This document shows, piece after piece, positions 8,407 to 16,028 of a DNA stretch of 64,000 nt. The notes beneath the pieces were generated by a model. The model was not told the origin of the DNA and did not search any database. It worked only from the letters and a program-made list of their open reading frames with translations. This stretch comes from Enterococcus_D entomosocium (GTDB lineage: Bacteria; Bacillota; Bacilli; Lactobacillales; Enterococcaceae). A program made the position numbers and the translations under genes. Location of the stretch: assembly GCF_030441895.1 (NCBI RefSeq), contig NZ_JARJAS010000016.1. One strand, given 5' to 3'. The first letter of the stretch is position 1; every line of letters starts with the position of its first letter.

Positions 8407-8808
8407 TTACTTGCTCCAATTAAAATCTCTTTTTTCCTTTAAGGGAATAGAGATTGATAATTCTTGCTGTAATTCTAAAAAGTCATTCATATTATCTCTT
8501 TCTAAAAGCTTTTCCGTCTCCATATCATATACATAGAAATTATCATCATAAGTTTTGATTACTACATATCGCTCATTCCAATTAAGTTGATCGACGCCTT
8601 CAACAATAATCTCCATTTCTTTGATTCGTTCATCTTTAACAAAATTACTAGTAGTTGCAGATGATTGTATAACATCGTATCTGTCATTAATATTTATTGT
8701 ATAAGATGTGTTAGTAATCAAAGGGTTATCATTTTGATCTAGAAAACTACATCCTGATAAGAAAATGGCCGATAATAGTATAAATAAAGTAGTTTTAGTC
8801 ATTTTCAT
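8407..8808 (-). CDS. Small lipoprotein, 133 aa
   Basis: A lipoprotein signal is clear: MKMTK, a hydrophobic stretch, then LSGC with the lipidated Cys20. The mature part is about 113 residues, acidic, with alternating hydrophobic residues (RYVVIKTYDDNFYVYDMETEKLLERDN) that suggest a small beta-rich domain. GAGGAG precedes the ATG. A promoter reads into it (minus strand -35 TTGTTA at 8884-8879, 16-bp spacer, -10 TATACT at 8862-8857). It is the first gene of a pair with the secreted 303-aa protein and might act as its partner, chaperone or immunity protein; that is inference. Confidence 0.8.
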   Translation of the reverse strand: MKMTKTTLFILLSAIFLSGCSFLDQNDNPLITNTSYTININDRYDVIQSSATTSNFVKDERIKEMEIIVEGVDQLNWNERYVVIKTYDDNFYVYDMETEKLLERDNMNDFLELQQELSISIPLKEKRDFNWSK

Positions 8809-8856
8809 TTAGGTCGCTCCTCAATTTACCACCAATAGGTATGATCATCTAATTAA

Positions 8857-8884
8857 AGTATAGCATAACGTTTTTTTTTAACAA
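8857..8884 (-). promoter_or_regulatory. Promoter of the lipoprotein/secreted-protein pair
   Basis: Reading the minus strand, TTGTTA (8884-8879) and TATACT (8862-8857) are separated by 16 bp, about 50 nt upstream of the lipoprotein start. Confidence 0.6.
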
Positions 8885-9684
8885 TATAATTACTTAAATA
8901 ATGCACTTACAAAATTGTAAGCCACAACATTTATTCTAGTTTACATAATTAAAATCACCTCAAGAAGCCCGTCAAACTAGCACTTGACGGACTTTCTTTT
9001 TCGTCGTTTTTTCCAAAGTACTGTATGCCATTAAGTGCCATTTACCGATATGAATGTTCAGTAAATTCCTTTGCTTTTTCATTCAACTACTTGTTAAAAT
9101 GTATCATTTATTGCAAAACTAATATATCTTATGAAAAAAATTGGGTAAAACTATTATTATAAGAGAATGATTAGTTCGTCTATTGTTCATTGATAATCGC
9201 ATAAACCATTTTCTAAACTCTTTTCAGTATCTAAGTAGTAAGTAACTTTGTGAGCAAGAATTTCTAAGATTTGAAGGGGCGATAAGCACAAAGTAGTGAT
9301 AAAGATATGAGATCTTTAGGCAAATAAACAGTTGTTTAAGATGATGATGTCCAAATAAGCGTCTCCCTGATAAACAGAGGAGCACTCCGATATATCTTTT
9401 TCAAAGTAATTAATAAAATGTTTTGAAGTGAAAAAAGAAAACCCTAAATTTTTCCGAAATACTTTTGTATCAATATTTAACTGCTTCTTATGTTTTGTTT
9501 ATACTAGGTTAGACTTTGGATAATATTCTAAAGTAAAATTAGGAACTTGCCTTGCATGGATAAGCAAAAATAAAAACATAATTGACAAAATGTTATTCTG
9601 GCAATGATTTATTTAGTAGATATAATCAAAGAGCAAATAAGATTCTTATATAGTCAATAGAAAACTATTAAAAATGGGAGGACA
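8885..9684. other. 800-nt AT-rich stretch without genes; orphan terminator inside
   Basis: I find no credible ORF here. The clearest structure is a hairpin at 8966-9003, CCGTCAA...TTGACGG followed by a T-rich run on the plus strand, with no plus-strand gene upstream to use it. A weak inverted repeat surrounds 9048-9065 (TTTACCGA / TCAGTAAA). Near the right end a TATAAT at 9621-9626 probably serves the DUF3173-integrase pair. The stretch could hold recombinase or excisionase binding sites or a small RNA, but nothing specific is demonstrable. Confidence 0.5.
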
Positions 9685-9891
9685 ATGATGATTAATGAAT
9701 TTGATATCATGATAACTAAATCCGATTTAATTTCAATGGGATTTAAAAATAATCAGGCAACACAAATGCTAAGAGAAGCTAAACAATATTTAGTTAATGT
9801 TGAAGGAATATATCTATACAATAATAGGCAGATAAATGTTGTACCGGCAAGAATAATTGAAAAATTGTTTCACTTGAAAATTCGTAAATGA
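9685..9891 (+). CDS. DUF3173 family protein, 68 aa, probable excision/integration accessory protein
   Basis: This small basic protein has the DUF3173 pattern: TKSDLISMGFKNNQATQMLREAKQYLV, then YNNRQINVVPARIIEKL, a winged-helix-like layout. DUF3173 genes typically sit directly before the tyrosine integrase in streptococcal and enterococcal integrative elements, as here (42 nt from the integrase ATG). By position it is expected to act as a recombination directionality factor or a DNA-binding regulator, which is inference. GGGAGG precedes tandem ATG codons at 9685 and 9688; either could be used. Confidence 0.8.
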   Translation: MMINEFDIMITKSDLISMGFKNNQATQMLREAKQYLVNVEGIYLYNNRQINVVPARIIEKLFHLKIRK

Positions 9892-9933
9892 CTGCTACAA
9901 TCAAAACGAAAGGGTTTGCTAGGAGTATTCATT

Positions 9934-11100
9934 ATGGGAAAAATAAAGAGTATTTATCAAGATAAAAAAACTAAAAAATGGTATTTCAGAGCATACTTAG
10001 GAAAGGATTCTAACGGAAAAAGAATACAAAAAACAAGGAGGGGGTTTTCGACTCAAAGAGAGGCGAAGATAGCATATGATAAATTTATGTTGTCCTATAA
10101 TTTTAAAGAATCAAGTACGAATAAGAAAGAGCCATGTAAAGGCCATCTGACCTTTGAAGAGTTTTATAAAAATAGATTTGTTAAGTGGTATGAAAGACAA
10201 GTAAAGAGACAGACATTTGAGAATGCAAAATTCATATTTGAAAAGAAATTGATATTTTTCTATCATTATAGACTTATTGATATTACAGCAGAAATCATTG
10301 AGGATTGGATATTTGAATTAAGTCAAATGACATCAAGAAATTCAAGACTTAAAAGGGAAAAATCAGTCCTGTCAAAAAGCTATATTAATCGAATTCGTGG
10401 TCATTTGAAGATTGTAATGGACAGAGCTGAAAAAGAAGGATTCATTGAGAAAAATCCAGTTTTGGATGTTTCTTATTTATCTGTAGAAAACAAAAAAGTT
10501 AGTTTTTGGGAGTTAGATGATTTTAAAAAAGCCATAAGTTATTTCAATGGTAAGAGTCTTCAAAATGAACACAGAAAACTTGTTTTTGAACTATTATTTT
10601 ATACAGGGTTAAGAATTGGTGAGCTTTCTGCACTTTCTTGGAGTAACGTGGATTTGAAAAAAAATCAGATTACAGTTGAAAAAACTTTAGTATACTCTAA
10701 AAAAGAAAGTTGGTATTTCTCAACGCCTAAAACGAAAAATGCATATCGTACAATTGCTATTGGGAAAATGTTATCAAGAAAATTAGAAGAATGGAAACAA
10801 TTGCAGATGATGATAGGGTCCTTTGAGTTTGTTATCCAATTAGATGGAACATTTACTCCTCCATATTCTTTTGCAAATTGGCTGAAAGAAGCGGCCGTTA
10901 AGTCTAAAGTATCACCGATTAAATTGCATTCACTTAGACATTCGCATGTCGCATTCCTTATTGAACAAAATGTTCAACCATTAGCAATTATGGAAAGGAT
11001 GGGACACTCTAATATTCAAATCACTTTGGGAACCTATGGACATCTATATGCAAAGTCTGATTGTCGAATAATTGATGCAATCGATGCTTTCCAAGTGTAG
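9934..11100 (+). CDS. int: Tyrosine recombinase / integrase, 388 aa
   Basis: This is a complete phage/ICE-type integrase. An arm-type DNA-binding domain occupies the start (SIYQDKKTKKWYFRAYLGKD, then RGFSTQREAK), followed by a core-binding SAM-like domain and the catalytic domain. The catalytic set is present: Arg in TGLRIGELSAL, Lys in TPKTKNAYRTI, HSLRHSH, His in MGHSNIQ, and the Tyr nucleophile in TLGTYGHLY. The ATG at 9934 is preferred to the longer frame at 9916 because homologues begin at MGKIKSIYQDKK. It lies at the right edge of the AT-rich island, and a 20-bp sequence that recurs 4.36 kb downstream starts 108 bp after its stop, as expected for an attachment site. Confidence 0.95.
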   Translation: MGKIKSIYQDKKTKKWYFRAYLGKDSNGKRIQKTRRGFSTQREAKIAYDKFMLSYNFKESSTNKKEPCKGHLTFEEFYKNRFVKWYERQVKRQTFENAKFIFEKKLIFFYHYRLIDITAEIIEDWIFELSQMTSRNSRLKREKSVLSKSYINRIRGHLKIVMDRAEKEGFIEKNPVLDVSYLSVENKKVSFWELDDFKKAISYFNGKSLQNEHRKLVFELLFYTGLRIGELSALSWSNVDLKKNQITVEKTLVYSKKESWYFSTPKTKNAYRTIAIGKMLSRKLEEWKQLQMMIGSFEFVIQLDGTFTPPYSFANWLKEAAVKSKVSPIKLHSLRHSHVAFLIEQNVQPLAIMERMGHSNIQITLGTYGHLYAKSDCRIIDAIDAFQV

Positions 11101-11207
11101 TTATTTTAAAAGAGAGTAAGATATATTATAGTTGTTGGTTTTCCAATTTTCTTCCAGTAAGCAAAAAAGCGTATAAAATCAAATGAAATTCTATGGTATT
11201 TTGTGTT

Positions 11208-11227
11208 GAAGATGTATCGGAAATAAG
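11208..11227. repeat. 20-bp direct repeat copy 1, probable attachment-site core
   Basis: GAAGATGTATCGGAAATAAG here is identical to 15568-15587. It lies 108 bp after the integrase and directly before a terminator. In both copies the sequence reads as a gene 3' end (K-M-Y-R-K-stop) followed by a terminator, a common integration target layout. Confidence 0.65.
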
Positions 11228-11232
11228 AGCCA

Positions 11233-11284
11233 TAAGGACTTATAAACGTTGTTAAGGCAATGTTATAAGTCCTTTTTCTTTTTT
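11233..11284 (+). terminator. Terminator next to repeat copy 1
   Basis: AAGGACTTATAAAC and GTTATAAGTCCTT form a long stem, followed by a T-rich tract. Confidence 0.8.
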
Positions 11285-11729
11285 CAGATCCTCAAAGAAT
11301 TGCTGTAATTCTTCTTGCGTATATAAATCAACTTTCTTTTCTAATCATTCGACCGTCTCTGGCATGATCACTTGTTGCATTGGGTTATCTTTTTATAATG
11401 ATATTGTTGATCGCATAATCAAAGACTTTTAACGCATATGCTTTGATTTATTGATAAATTACGACTTTTTTTATCCATTAATTTACTGCTTTTTGGCAAG
11501 TATGGGTATTGGTGGCTTCAATACTTAGACTGTCAATTTGTGGGAAAATTTGATTTTTAAAACATTTTTCGATATTTTCCAGTATTGTTGGTTTATCCGT
11601 ATGTTGATGTTGCTTTAACCACATGTGATAAACTTCTTCAAAACGATAGCTTTTATTCCGACCATAGGTAGTCATATAAGTGCAATTGCTGATAGAGATA
11701 GAGAATTTCTCCTTGAACGAATGAGGCAT
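11285..11729 (-). pseudogene. Relic of a second tyrosine integrase
   Basis: Reading the minus strand, 11729-11478 gives an 83-aa piece (FEEVYHMWLKQHQHTDKPT, FKNQIFPQIDSLSIEAT, CQKAVN) that matches the core-binding domain of Tn916-type integrases. Beyond its stop, other frames continue the same family pattern: YALKVFDYAINNIII, then a shifted frame with NPMQQVIMPETVE, a stop, and KKVDLYTQEELQQFF. At least two frameshifts or stops are therefore present. The whole catalytic domain is missing; the sequence ends at the terminator beside the repeat. It is a dead integrase from an older element. Confidence 0.7.
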
Positions 11730-11749
11730 TAATAAGTATAAGCTCCACT

Positions 11750-12165
11750 ATTCCGGTGGGGAAATCAACGTCTATTTTAATCATTTTTTAAGGGGATGAT
11801 CGAATGGGATTTTTTTCAACTGAAAAGACGAGGCTGTCGGCAATATAGTGAATTTTTTGAAGGAAACGACAATAATTGGGGTGGCAATAACCACACGCTT
11901 TAATGATCATCGTGCGTTCCAAAATGGTCAGTTTTTGGTACTACCCGAAAGGGTCGCAACAGTTTGTCATTTACAACAAATTGATGGAATAGGCAGATAA
12001 AGGCAATGATGTTAGCGAAATTGATGACTGGATAGGGGTCTAGTCACGTCTGAGAGGGGAAAAAGCTAACCTGATTGTGGAAAAAAATTCACTGACGCCG
12101 ATTGAAAAGAGATAGAGCAATACGTTCGAGAGCAACAAAATATTGAATTTTGGGAACAATAATAA
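11750..12165 (+). pseudogene. Relic of a Rep_trans-type replication/relaxase gene
   Basis: Plus-strand frames give broken pieces that resemble replication-initiation or MobT-type proteins: EINVYFN, then FFQLKRRGCRQYSEFFEG (the GCRQ-aromatic motif is the family hallmark), TTRFND, QQFVIYNKLME, then VSEIDDW and RGEKANLIVEK in succession across changing frames and several stops. No continuous frame survives. Together with the integrase relic it marks a degraded integrative or plasmid element. The family assignment rests on short motifs. Confidence 0.45.
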
Positions 12166-12175
12166 ATAAAACGCA

Positions 12176-12214
12176 AACCGTGCAAAAGTATAGATATCAT
12201 ACTTTCGCACGGTT
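12176..12214. terminator. Hairpin between the relic and the V8-like gene
   Basis: AACCGTGC-AAAGTAT and ATACTTT-GCACGGTT pair almost fully around AGATATC. The T-run is weak; it may terminate the minus-strand V8-like gene. Confidence 0.6.
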
Positions 12215-12277
12215 GTTTAGAGAACAGTAATTAATTTTTAATTTGGTTTCCTGTAGACAAGAATAATACACACTCTA

Positions 12278-13210
12278 TCAATTAGAGGAAAAGAAACTGT
12301 ATAGTTCAGGACGTATAGCCAAAGCTTGACTCATAGGTCCTTGTTTATCAAGTGTTGTAGTTATTCCAACGATCGAAGAGTTTTGAATGATGGGAGCGCC
12401 AATGGAGCCTTGCGAAACAGTGACGTCATGGAAAATTAACTCTGGTGTGTTGATCGCAAATGTTTGATTTCCCCACATAATCTGTTGCATAAGATTACCA
12501 GTATAACTTACAACATGAGACAAAACCGCTCCTTCTGTCGGTACAGCATAGTTTAACCGACCTGCTAAATGCTCTGATGGTGTATTCATCGTGATATAAC
12601 CCATGTCATATCGTGGATCTGCTGAGTTGATCCATCCATTCATTGAAGTAAAACTGATTCCAGCATTCATTCCAGAGTATGGATCATCTGTTAGCGTTCC
12701 TCGCCCATCTTGGCTCGCGATCCATATTGTACTTATGATAGGCCAGCCTTTAAAGTCTTCCTGAGCATAGACCATACTTCCAGCTGTAACAAATCGATCT
12801 CGATCTATCAAAGCACCTGTCCCTTGCTTCATATAGAGTGAAGATCCATCAAGGAAATGGGTTTCAAGATATCCGCATTGCTTATAAGGGGATATGGTAG
12901 GGTCTGCCTTTATACGATTGTCTTCACCCAATACGATTGTCGGTGTTTTAGAAATCGGGTGTGTTTTGTCATCCGTAATGAATCCTTCAAATGAAATATC
13001 TAGATTACCAGTGAAACGACGCATATATTCTGCCATATCTTCTGCTCTTTCAATAGGTGTATTCCCACTAGGCATGTAATCAATTTCAGTCTCATAAGTT
13101 ATTTTTTCATCTAGGTCATTGTCAAAGCCTTCTGCAGTTGCTACACTTGAATGAACAAATAATACAATGGGGATAATAAAAATACTCAACAAAAATTTGA
13201 GATTCTTCAT
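12278..13210 (-). CDS. Secreted V8-like (trypsin-fold) protein lacking catalytic His and Ser
   Basis: A signal peptide (residues 1-26, ending VATA) and a pro-like acidic stretch precede a glutamyl-endopeptidase-like domain from about residue 108. The fold markers are present: GTGALIDRDRFVTAGS (130-145), YDMGYITM with Asp202, SQGSIGAP (266-273), and the following IVGITT strand. In active V8-type proteases these positions read TNKH or TAGH and GNSGSP. Here His is Ser145 and the nucleophilic Ser is Ile270, so only Asp remains. AAGGAGAT precedes the ATG. The full-length, undamaged frame argues for a maintained non-catalytic role, such as substrate capture, inhibitor or adhesin. It lies downstream of a staphopain-like protease and a small beta protein. 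Confidence 0.75.
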   Translation of the reverse strand: MKNLKFLLSIFIIPIVLFVHSSVATAEGFDNDLDEKITYETEIDYMPSGNTPIERAEDMAEYMRRFTGNLDISFEGFITDDKTHPISKTPTIVLGEDNRIKADPTISPYKQCGYLETHFLDGSSLYMKQGTGALIDRDRFVTAGSMVYAQEDFKGWPIISTIWIASQDGRGTLTDDPYSGMNAGISFTSMNGWINSADPRYDMGYITMNTPSEHLAGRLNYAVPTEGAVLSHVVSYTGNLMQQIMWGNQTFAINTPELIFHDVTVSQGSIGAPIIQNSSIVGITTTLDKQGPMSQALAIRPELYSFFSSN

Positions 13211-13481
13211 TTTTTAATCTCCTTCTTCATAGTTTGACTTTGTTAATTACGTAAGTTGCTCAAAATTTCGAGTGACTGTATCAATGTTAAATTTGAAAAA
13301 TGAATAGCTAAAACCTTGAAATAACTGTCCATGGAAATTGTTAATAAACTGAGTAACAATGCATTGTTTGGTTGTGGTGTTAGTTAAGAAACGCTCTTTA
13401 GTCAGTAAATCTAGTACCATAAACAAATAATGTATTTAAAGTTGTAAAAGAATAGTTTCTATTTATTAGAATCTTTCTTTG

Positions 13482-13907
13482 TTATTCGTATCTTACTAAC
13501 TCAATTCCCATCGTCCCAGAGTTTCCTTTCATACTCTCTATTGGGTTTCCCCTAGTCAGAAACAGATGCTTTGCATCAATTTCTTTCATCCCATAAGAAA
13601 CAGTCTGTTCCTTGTTTACAGATCCAATCAGTAATTTTTCATCAAAACTGATTCCTGTAATATACCCATTATATATAGAGCCATTAACCTCAACGATTAG
13701 AAAATGATTGGTAACATTGATCGTATAATAAGTTATCTCATCATCTTCGGTATAGAGCCATGTACCATTAAAAAAGGCGAGTGCTTCCAGTTCATCTTCT
13801 GACAATGTCAAATACTCGATCTTCTTTTCTTGATAAGACCAAGTAGCATATACGATACCTAGGATTAATATCAAGAAACATAACGAGTAAATTTTTCTGT
13901 TTTTCAT
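13482..13907 (-). CDS. Membrane-anchored small beta-rich protein, staphostatin-like by position and size
   Basis: An N-terminal hydrophobic segment (residues 7-24) is followed by about 112 residues rich in alternating hydrophobic residues, beginning near FFNGTWLYTEDD and ending HLFLTRGNP and GTMGIELVRYE. The length, the G-x-W strand near the start and the predicted strands fit a lipocalin-like barrel of the staphostatin type (about 105-110 aa), which inhibits staphopains and is encoded directly downstream of them. It lies 92 nt downstream of the staphopain-like gene, with an AGGAGAG site. Staphostatins are cytoplasmic, whereas this one has a membrane anchor or signal; this difference and the lack of a proven match keep the assignment tentative. 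Confidence 0.5.
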   Translation of the reverse strand: MKNRKIYSLCFLILILGIVYATWSYQEKKIEYLTLSEDELEALAFFNGTWLYTEDDEITYYTINVTNHFLIVEVNGSIYNGYITGISFDEKLLIGSVNKEQTVSYGMKEIDAKHLFLTRGNPIESMKGNSGTMGIELVRYE

Positions 13908-13999
13908 ATATGCTCTCCTTAAAAAAAGTTTATCAAATATCGAACATCAAAGATTCACATAAACAGATCTTTTCTTTCCTAATCGCTCAAGAGACTTTG

Positions 14000-15166
14000 T
14001 CAGTAGTGCCAAGAAAATAGGCCGGAATCTTGTTTCCATACTGATCCATGGGTTGAAATCAACTGACTATCAGGATTTAAAAGGTCGTATCCATAGCTTG
14101 CGGTACTCCATGGGTTCCATACTGAAATAGTTCTATAAAAATCAAAATTCGCATATCCTCTGACGACAAAAGCGTGTCTACCTTTTTTATAGTTTGAGCT
14201 TTGTCCTTCGGCAGAGACCCAATAGGGACGATTCGCATTGATTTCAGTAACAGTTTCCGTTACTGTTGCTACACCCCATCTATCTGTTATACCGCGGAAC
14301 CCATGACTGGTTGCATAGCTAATACACTGAGCATTTGAAGCTGATTGGTTCGGTAAATTAGATGAATTAGGGTGCAGTGAACGCATCATTTGTTCAGCTG
14401 TCGGGGTTCTATTTTTTGTGTGATATCGAATAATTGATGTGGTAGCATAAGCGGCACACCAATTAGTTTGTCCTTGATTTTCCAAAAAATCTAAATGTAA
14501 ATAATGCTGCCCTTGTGATCTTAATGATCTTTGCGTAGTTTTATTTGTAATAGGCAAAGTAAAGATAAGAGTGTCTTCGTATTCTTCTGTAAGTTCTTGA
14601 TAGTCGAATTCATCCCATCTTAAATCACTTGGGGTGGTTACTCCTTCGGAGACCGGTGAATCATAGAACAGAGAAACTATTGAATCCTCATCGACTAAGT
14701 ATAAATCAGCGTTTTTTTGTAGAAAGCCGACTCGCTCACTGTTTTCATTTTCGCCACTGAAGAAATCTGTTAACTCATCAATTAAATGTCCCGACATATT
14801 TGTTTCCCACTGATCAATATAAGAGTCGAAGTAACAAAAAATGGTTTTAATCAGTTCGTCTTGATGATACAAAGGAAAATAGTAATATGTTTCTTTTACA
14901 TCATCGTCATAAACAGAAAATGGCATTCCCAGAGCTTTATCACCTGACGGTATTCCATCATCATTCAATAATATACTGTCAAAATAAATTAATCTCCCCT
15001 TGACTAGATCAATTAACTCCTCGGGAACCTCTTCTGATAAAAGTGTTGTATTATTTTCATTGTTCTGACCAACTGTGTCTTCCGCGTAAACGACATTAGT
15101 ACCAAAAACGATAATAGCTATAGATAATAATGAAATAACTATTTTTTTTAAGTTTTTTCTTAACAT
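14000..15166 (-). CDS. Secreted staphopain-like (C47, papain-clan) cysteine protease proenzyme
   Basis: This is a secreted cysteine protease of 388 aa. The signal peptide ends near VVYA (28). An acidic propeptide covers about residues 29-215, and the mature enzyme of about 173 residues, the size of a staphopain, follows. Catalytic Cys237 lies in QGQTNWCAAYA with an oxyanion Gln just before it, His331 in GRHAFVVRGY and Asn351 in VWNPWS, matching the C47 pattern. GGGAGAG precedes the ATG. Staphopains are broad-specificity extracellular proteases activated by cleavage of the propeptide, in S. aureus by V8. Here the neighbouring V8-like protein is catalytically dead, so activation must use another protease or autolysis. 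Confidence 0.85.
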   Translation of the reverse strand: MLRKNLKKIVISLLSIAIIVFGTNVVYAEDTVGQNNENNTTLLSEEVPEELIDLVKGRLIYFDSILLNDDGIPSGDKALGMPFSVYDDDVKETYYYFPLYHQDELIKTIFCYFDSYIDQWETNMSGHLIDELTDFFSGENENSERVGFLQKNADLYLVDEDSIVSLFYDSPVSEGVTTPSDLRWDEFDYQELTEEYEDTLIFTLPITNKTTQRSLRSQGQHYLHLDFLENQGQTNWCAAYATTSIIRYHTKNRTPTAEQMMRSLHPNSSNLPNQSASNAQCISYATSHGFRGITDRWGVATVTETVTEINANRPYWVSAEGQSSNYKKGRHAFVVRGYANFDFYRTISVWNPWSTASYGYDLLNPDSQLISTHGSVWKQDSGLFSWHY

Positions 15167-15199
15167 AATGATTCTCTCCCTAATTAAACTAAAATAAAC

Positions 15200-15256
15200 T
15201 TAAGCATCATCCATTAATTCCGTTCCGCAGTGGCCATCCTTCTGTTTCTTATTCAC
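15200..15256 (-). CDS. Possible 18-aa peptide upstream of the protease genes
   Basis: On the minus strand a GTG at 15256 is preceded at 6 nt by a strong GAAAGGAG site and opens an 18-codon frame (NKKQKDGHCGTELMDDA after the start) that ends 34 nt before the protease ATG. It has no signal peptide. It could be a leader peptide, a small signalling peptide or chance; the strong ribosome site is the only real support. Confidence 0.3.
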   Translation of the reverse strand: MNKKQKDGHCGTELMDDA

Positions 15257-15567
15257 ATATCACTCCTTTCGTGATTAATCTTCAGTACTGTTTAATTGTA
15301 TAATATATCACAAATTTAAGCAAACGCTTTCATAATTTTGCAGAATAAAGACGTATATACGATAGTTTTTCTAAGGTGAATAAAAGAAGAGTTTTATTAT
15401 CTAGTAGTCACTGTACAAAAAAGATTTACATAAATTATTTTTGGATGCTATTTTGAATTCTATTTGCTAGAAATTGACTGCAAATTATTGATATTTTATT
15501 TGTTCACCTTCTCTTAAAAAGCTTTATTCGACAATGTTTAATCGAAATGTTAGTTCGGATTTTAGTC
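15257..15567. other. AT-rich upstream region of the protease cluster
   Basis: There is no gene here. Minus-strand TATATTATACAAT near 15295-15310 is a plausible -10 region for the protease unit. I see nothing else specific. Confidence 0.4.
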
Positions 15568-15587
15568 GAAGATGTATCGGAAATAAG
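15568..15587. repeat. 20-bp direct repeat copy 2, probable attachment-site core
   Basis: This is an exact copy of 11208-11227 (GAAGATGTATCGGAAATAAG), again followed directly by a terminator. The 4.36-kb interval holds the relics and the protease cluster. Confidence 0.65.
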
Positions 15588-15640
15588 CAAACTGCCATTA
15601 AGCAAGGAATGGATCCTGTTTAATGGCAGTTTTTTATAAT
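15588..15640 (+). terminator. Terminator next to repeat copy 2
   Basis: AAACTGCCATTAA and TTTAATGGCAGTTT pair around a roughly 17-nt loop and are followed by TTTT. Confidence 0.85.
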
Positions 15641-15771
15641 TTACTATGACATATCAAAGGAACCTCTAAGAATATGTATTAGAAAAGCAAATTTATAGAG
15701 AATAAACCTGCAATTTTTTCAATAATTAGAAAAAACCAGCCTCGTATTGTTCAAAATGTTTCAAAAACCAC

Positions 15772-15802
15772 TTGACCTAAAGTCAACTCTAGGTGGTATC
15801 TT
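15772..15802 (+). promoter_or_regulatory. MerR-type promoter with 19-bp spacer
   Basis: -35 TTGACC (15772-15777) and -10 TATCTT (15797-15802) are 19 bp apart. The long spacer carries the dyad CCTAAAGT-CA-ACTCTAGG. This is the hallmark of promoters activated by MerR-family regulators; the sequence resembles those of the aldehyde-responsive AdhR/NmlR group. No merR gene lies within the window. The next plus-strand gene is the DXS-like gene 227 nt on. Confidence 0.65.
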
Positions 15803-16028
15803 TTTAGATAGAAGAAATGAGCAGCGATTGTTGAAACTCAGAAAAATCACGATTCCCCTTTAGAATAACTTGCTATTTCTCGGTTTAACAGGAATTCTAA
15901 AAAGAGCGTCTAGCTCCGATTGCCGCATTTTTTTATTCCAGAGAACGATCTACTCATTTCGACTTCGTGTCTTTTTCCTTGTGAGTAAACACACGAATTA
16001 TTCAAACATTTCTACAGGAGGTACGTAC

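Noticed and set aside
8885..9684. Fst-type toxin-antitoxin locus in the gene-free stretch
   Set aside because: The hairpin recalls such loci, but no short hydrophobic toxin ORF was found on either strand.
15870..16028. 53-codon N-terminal extension of the DXS-like protein
   Set aside because: The extension has no domain similarity and a strong ribosome site lies before 16029.
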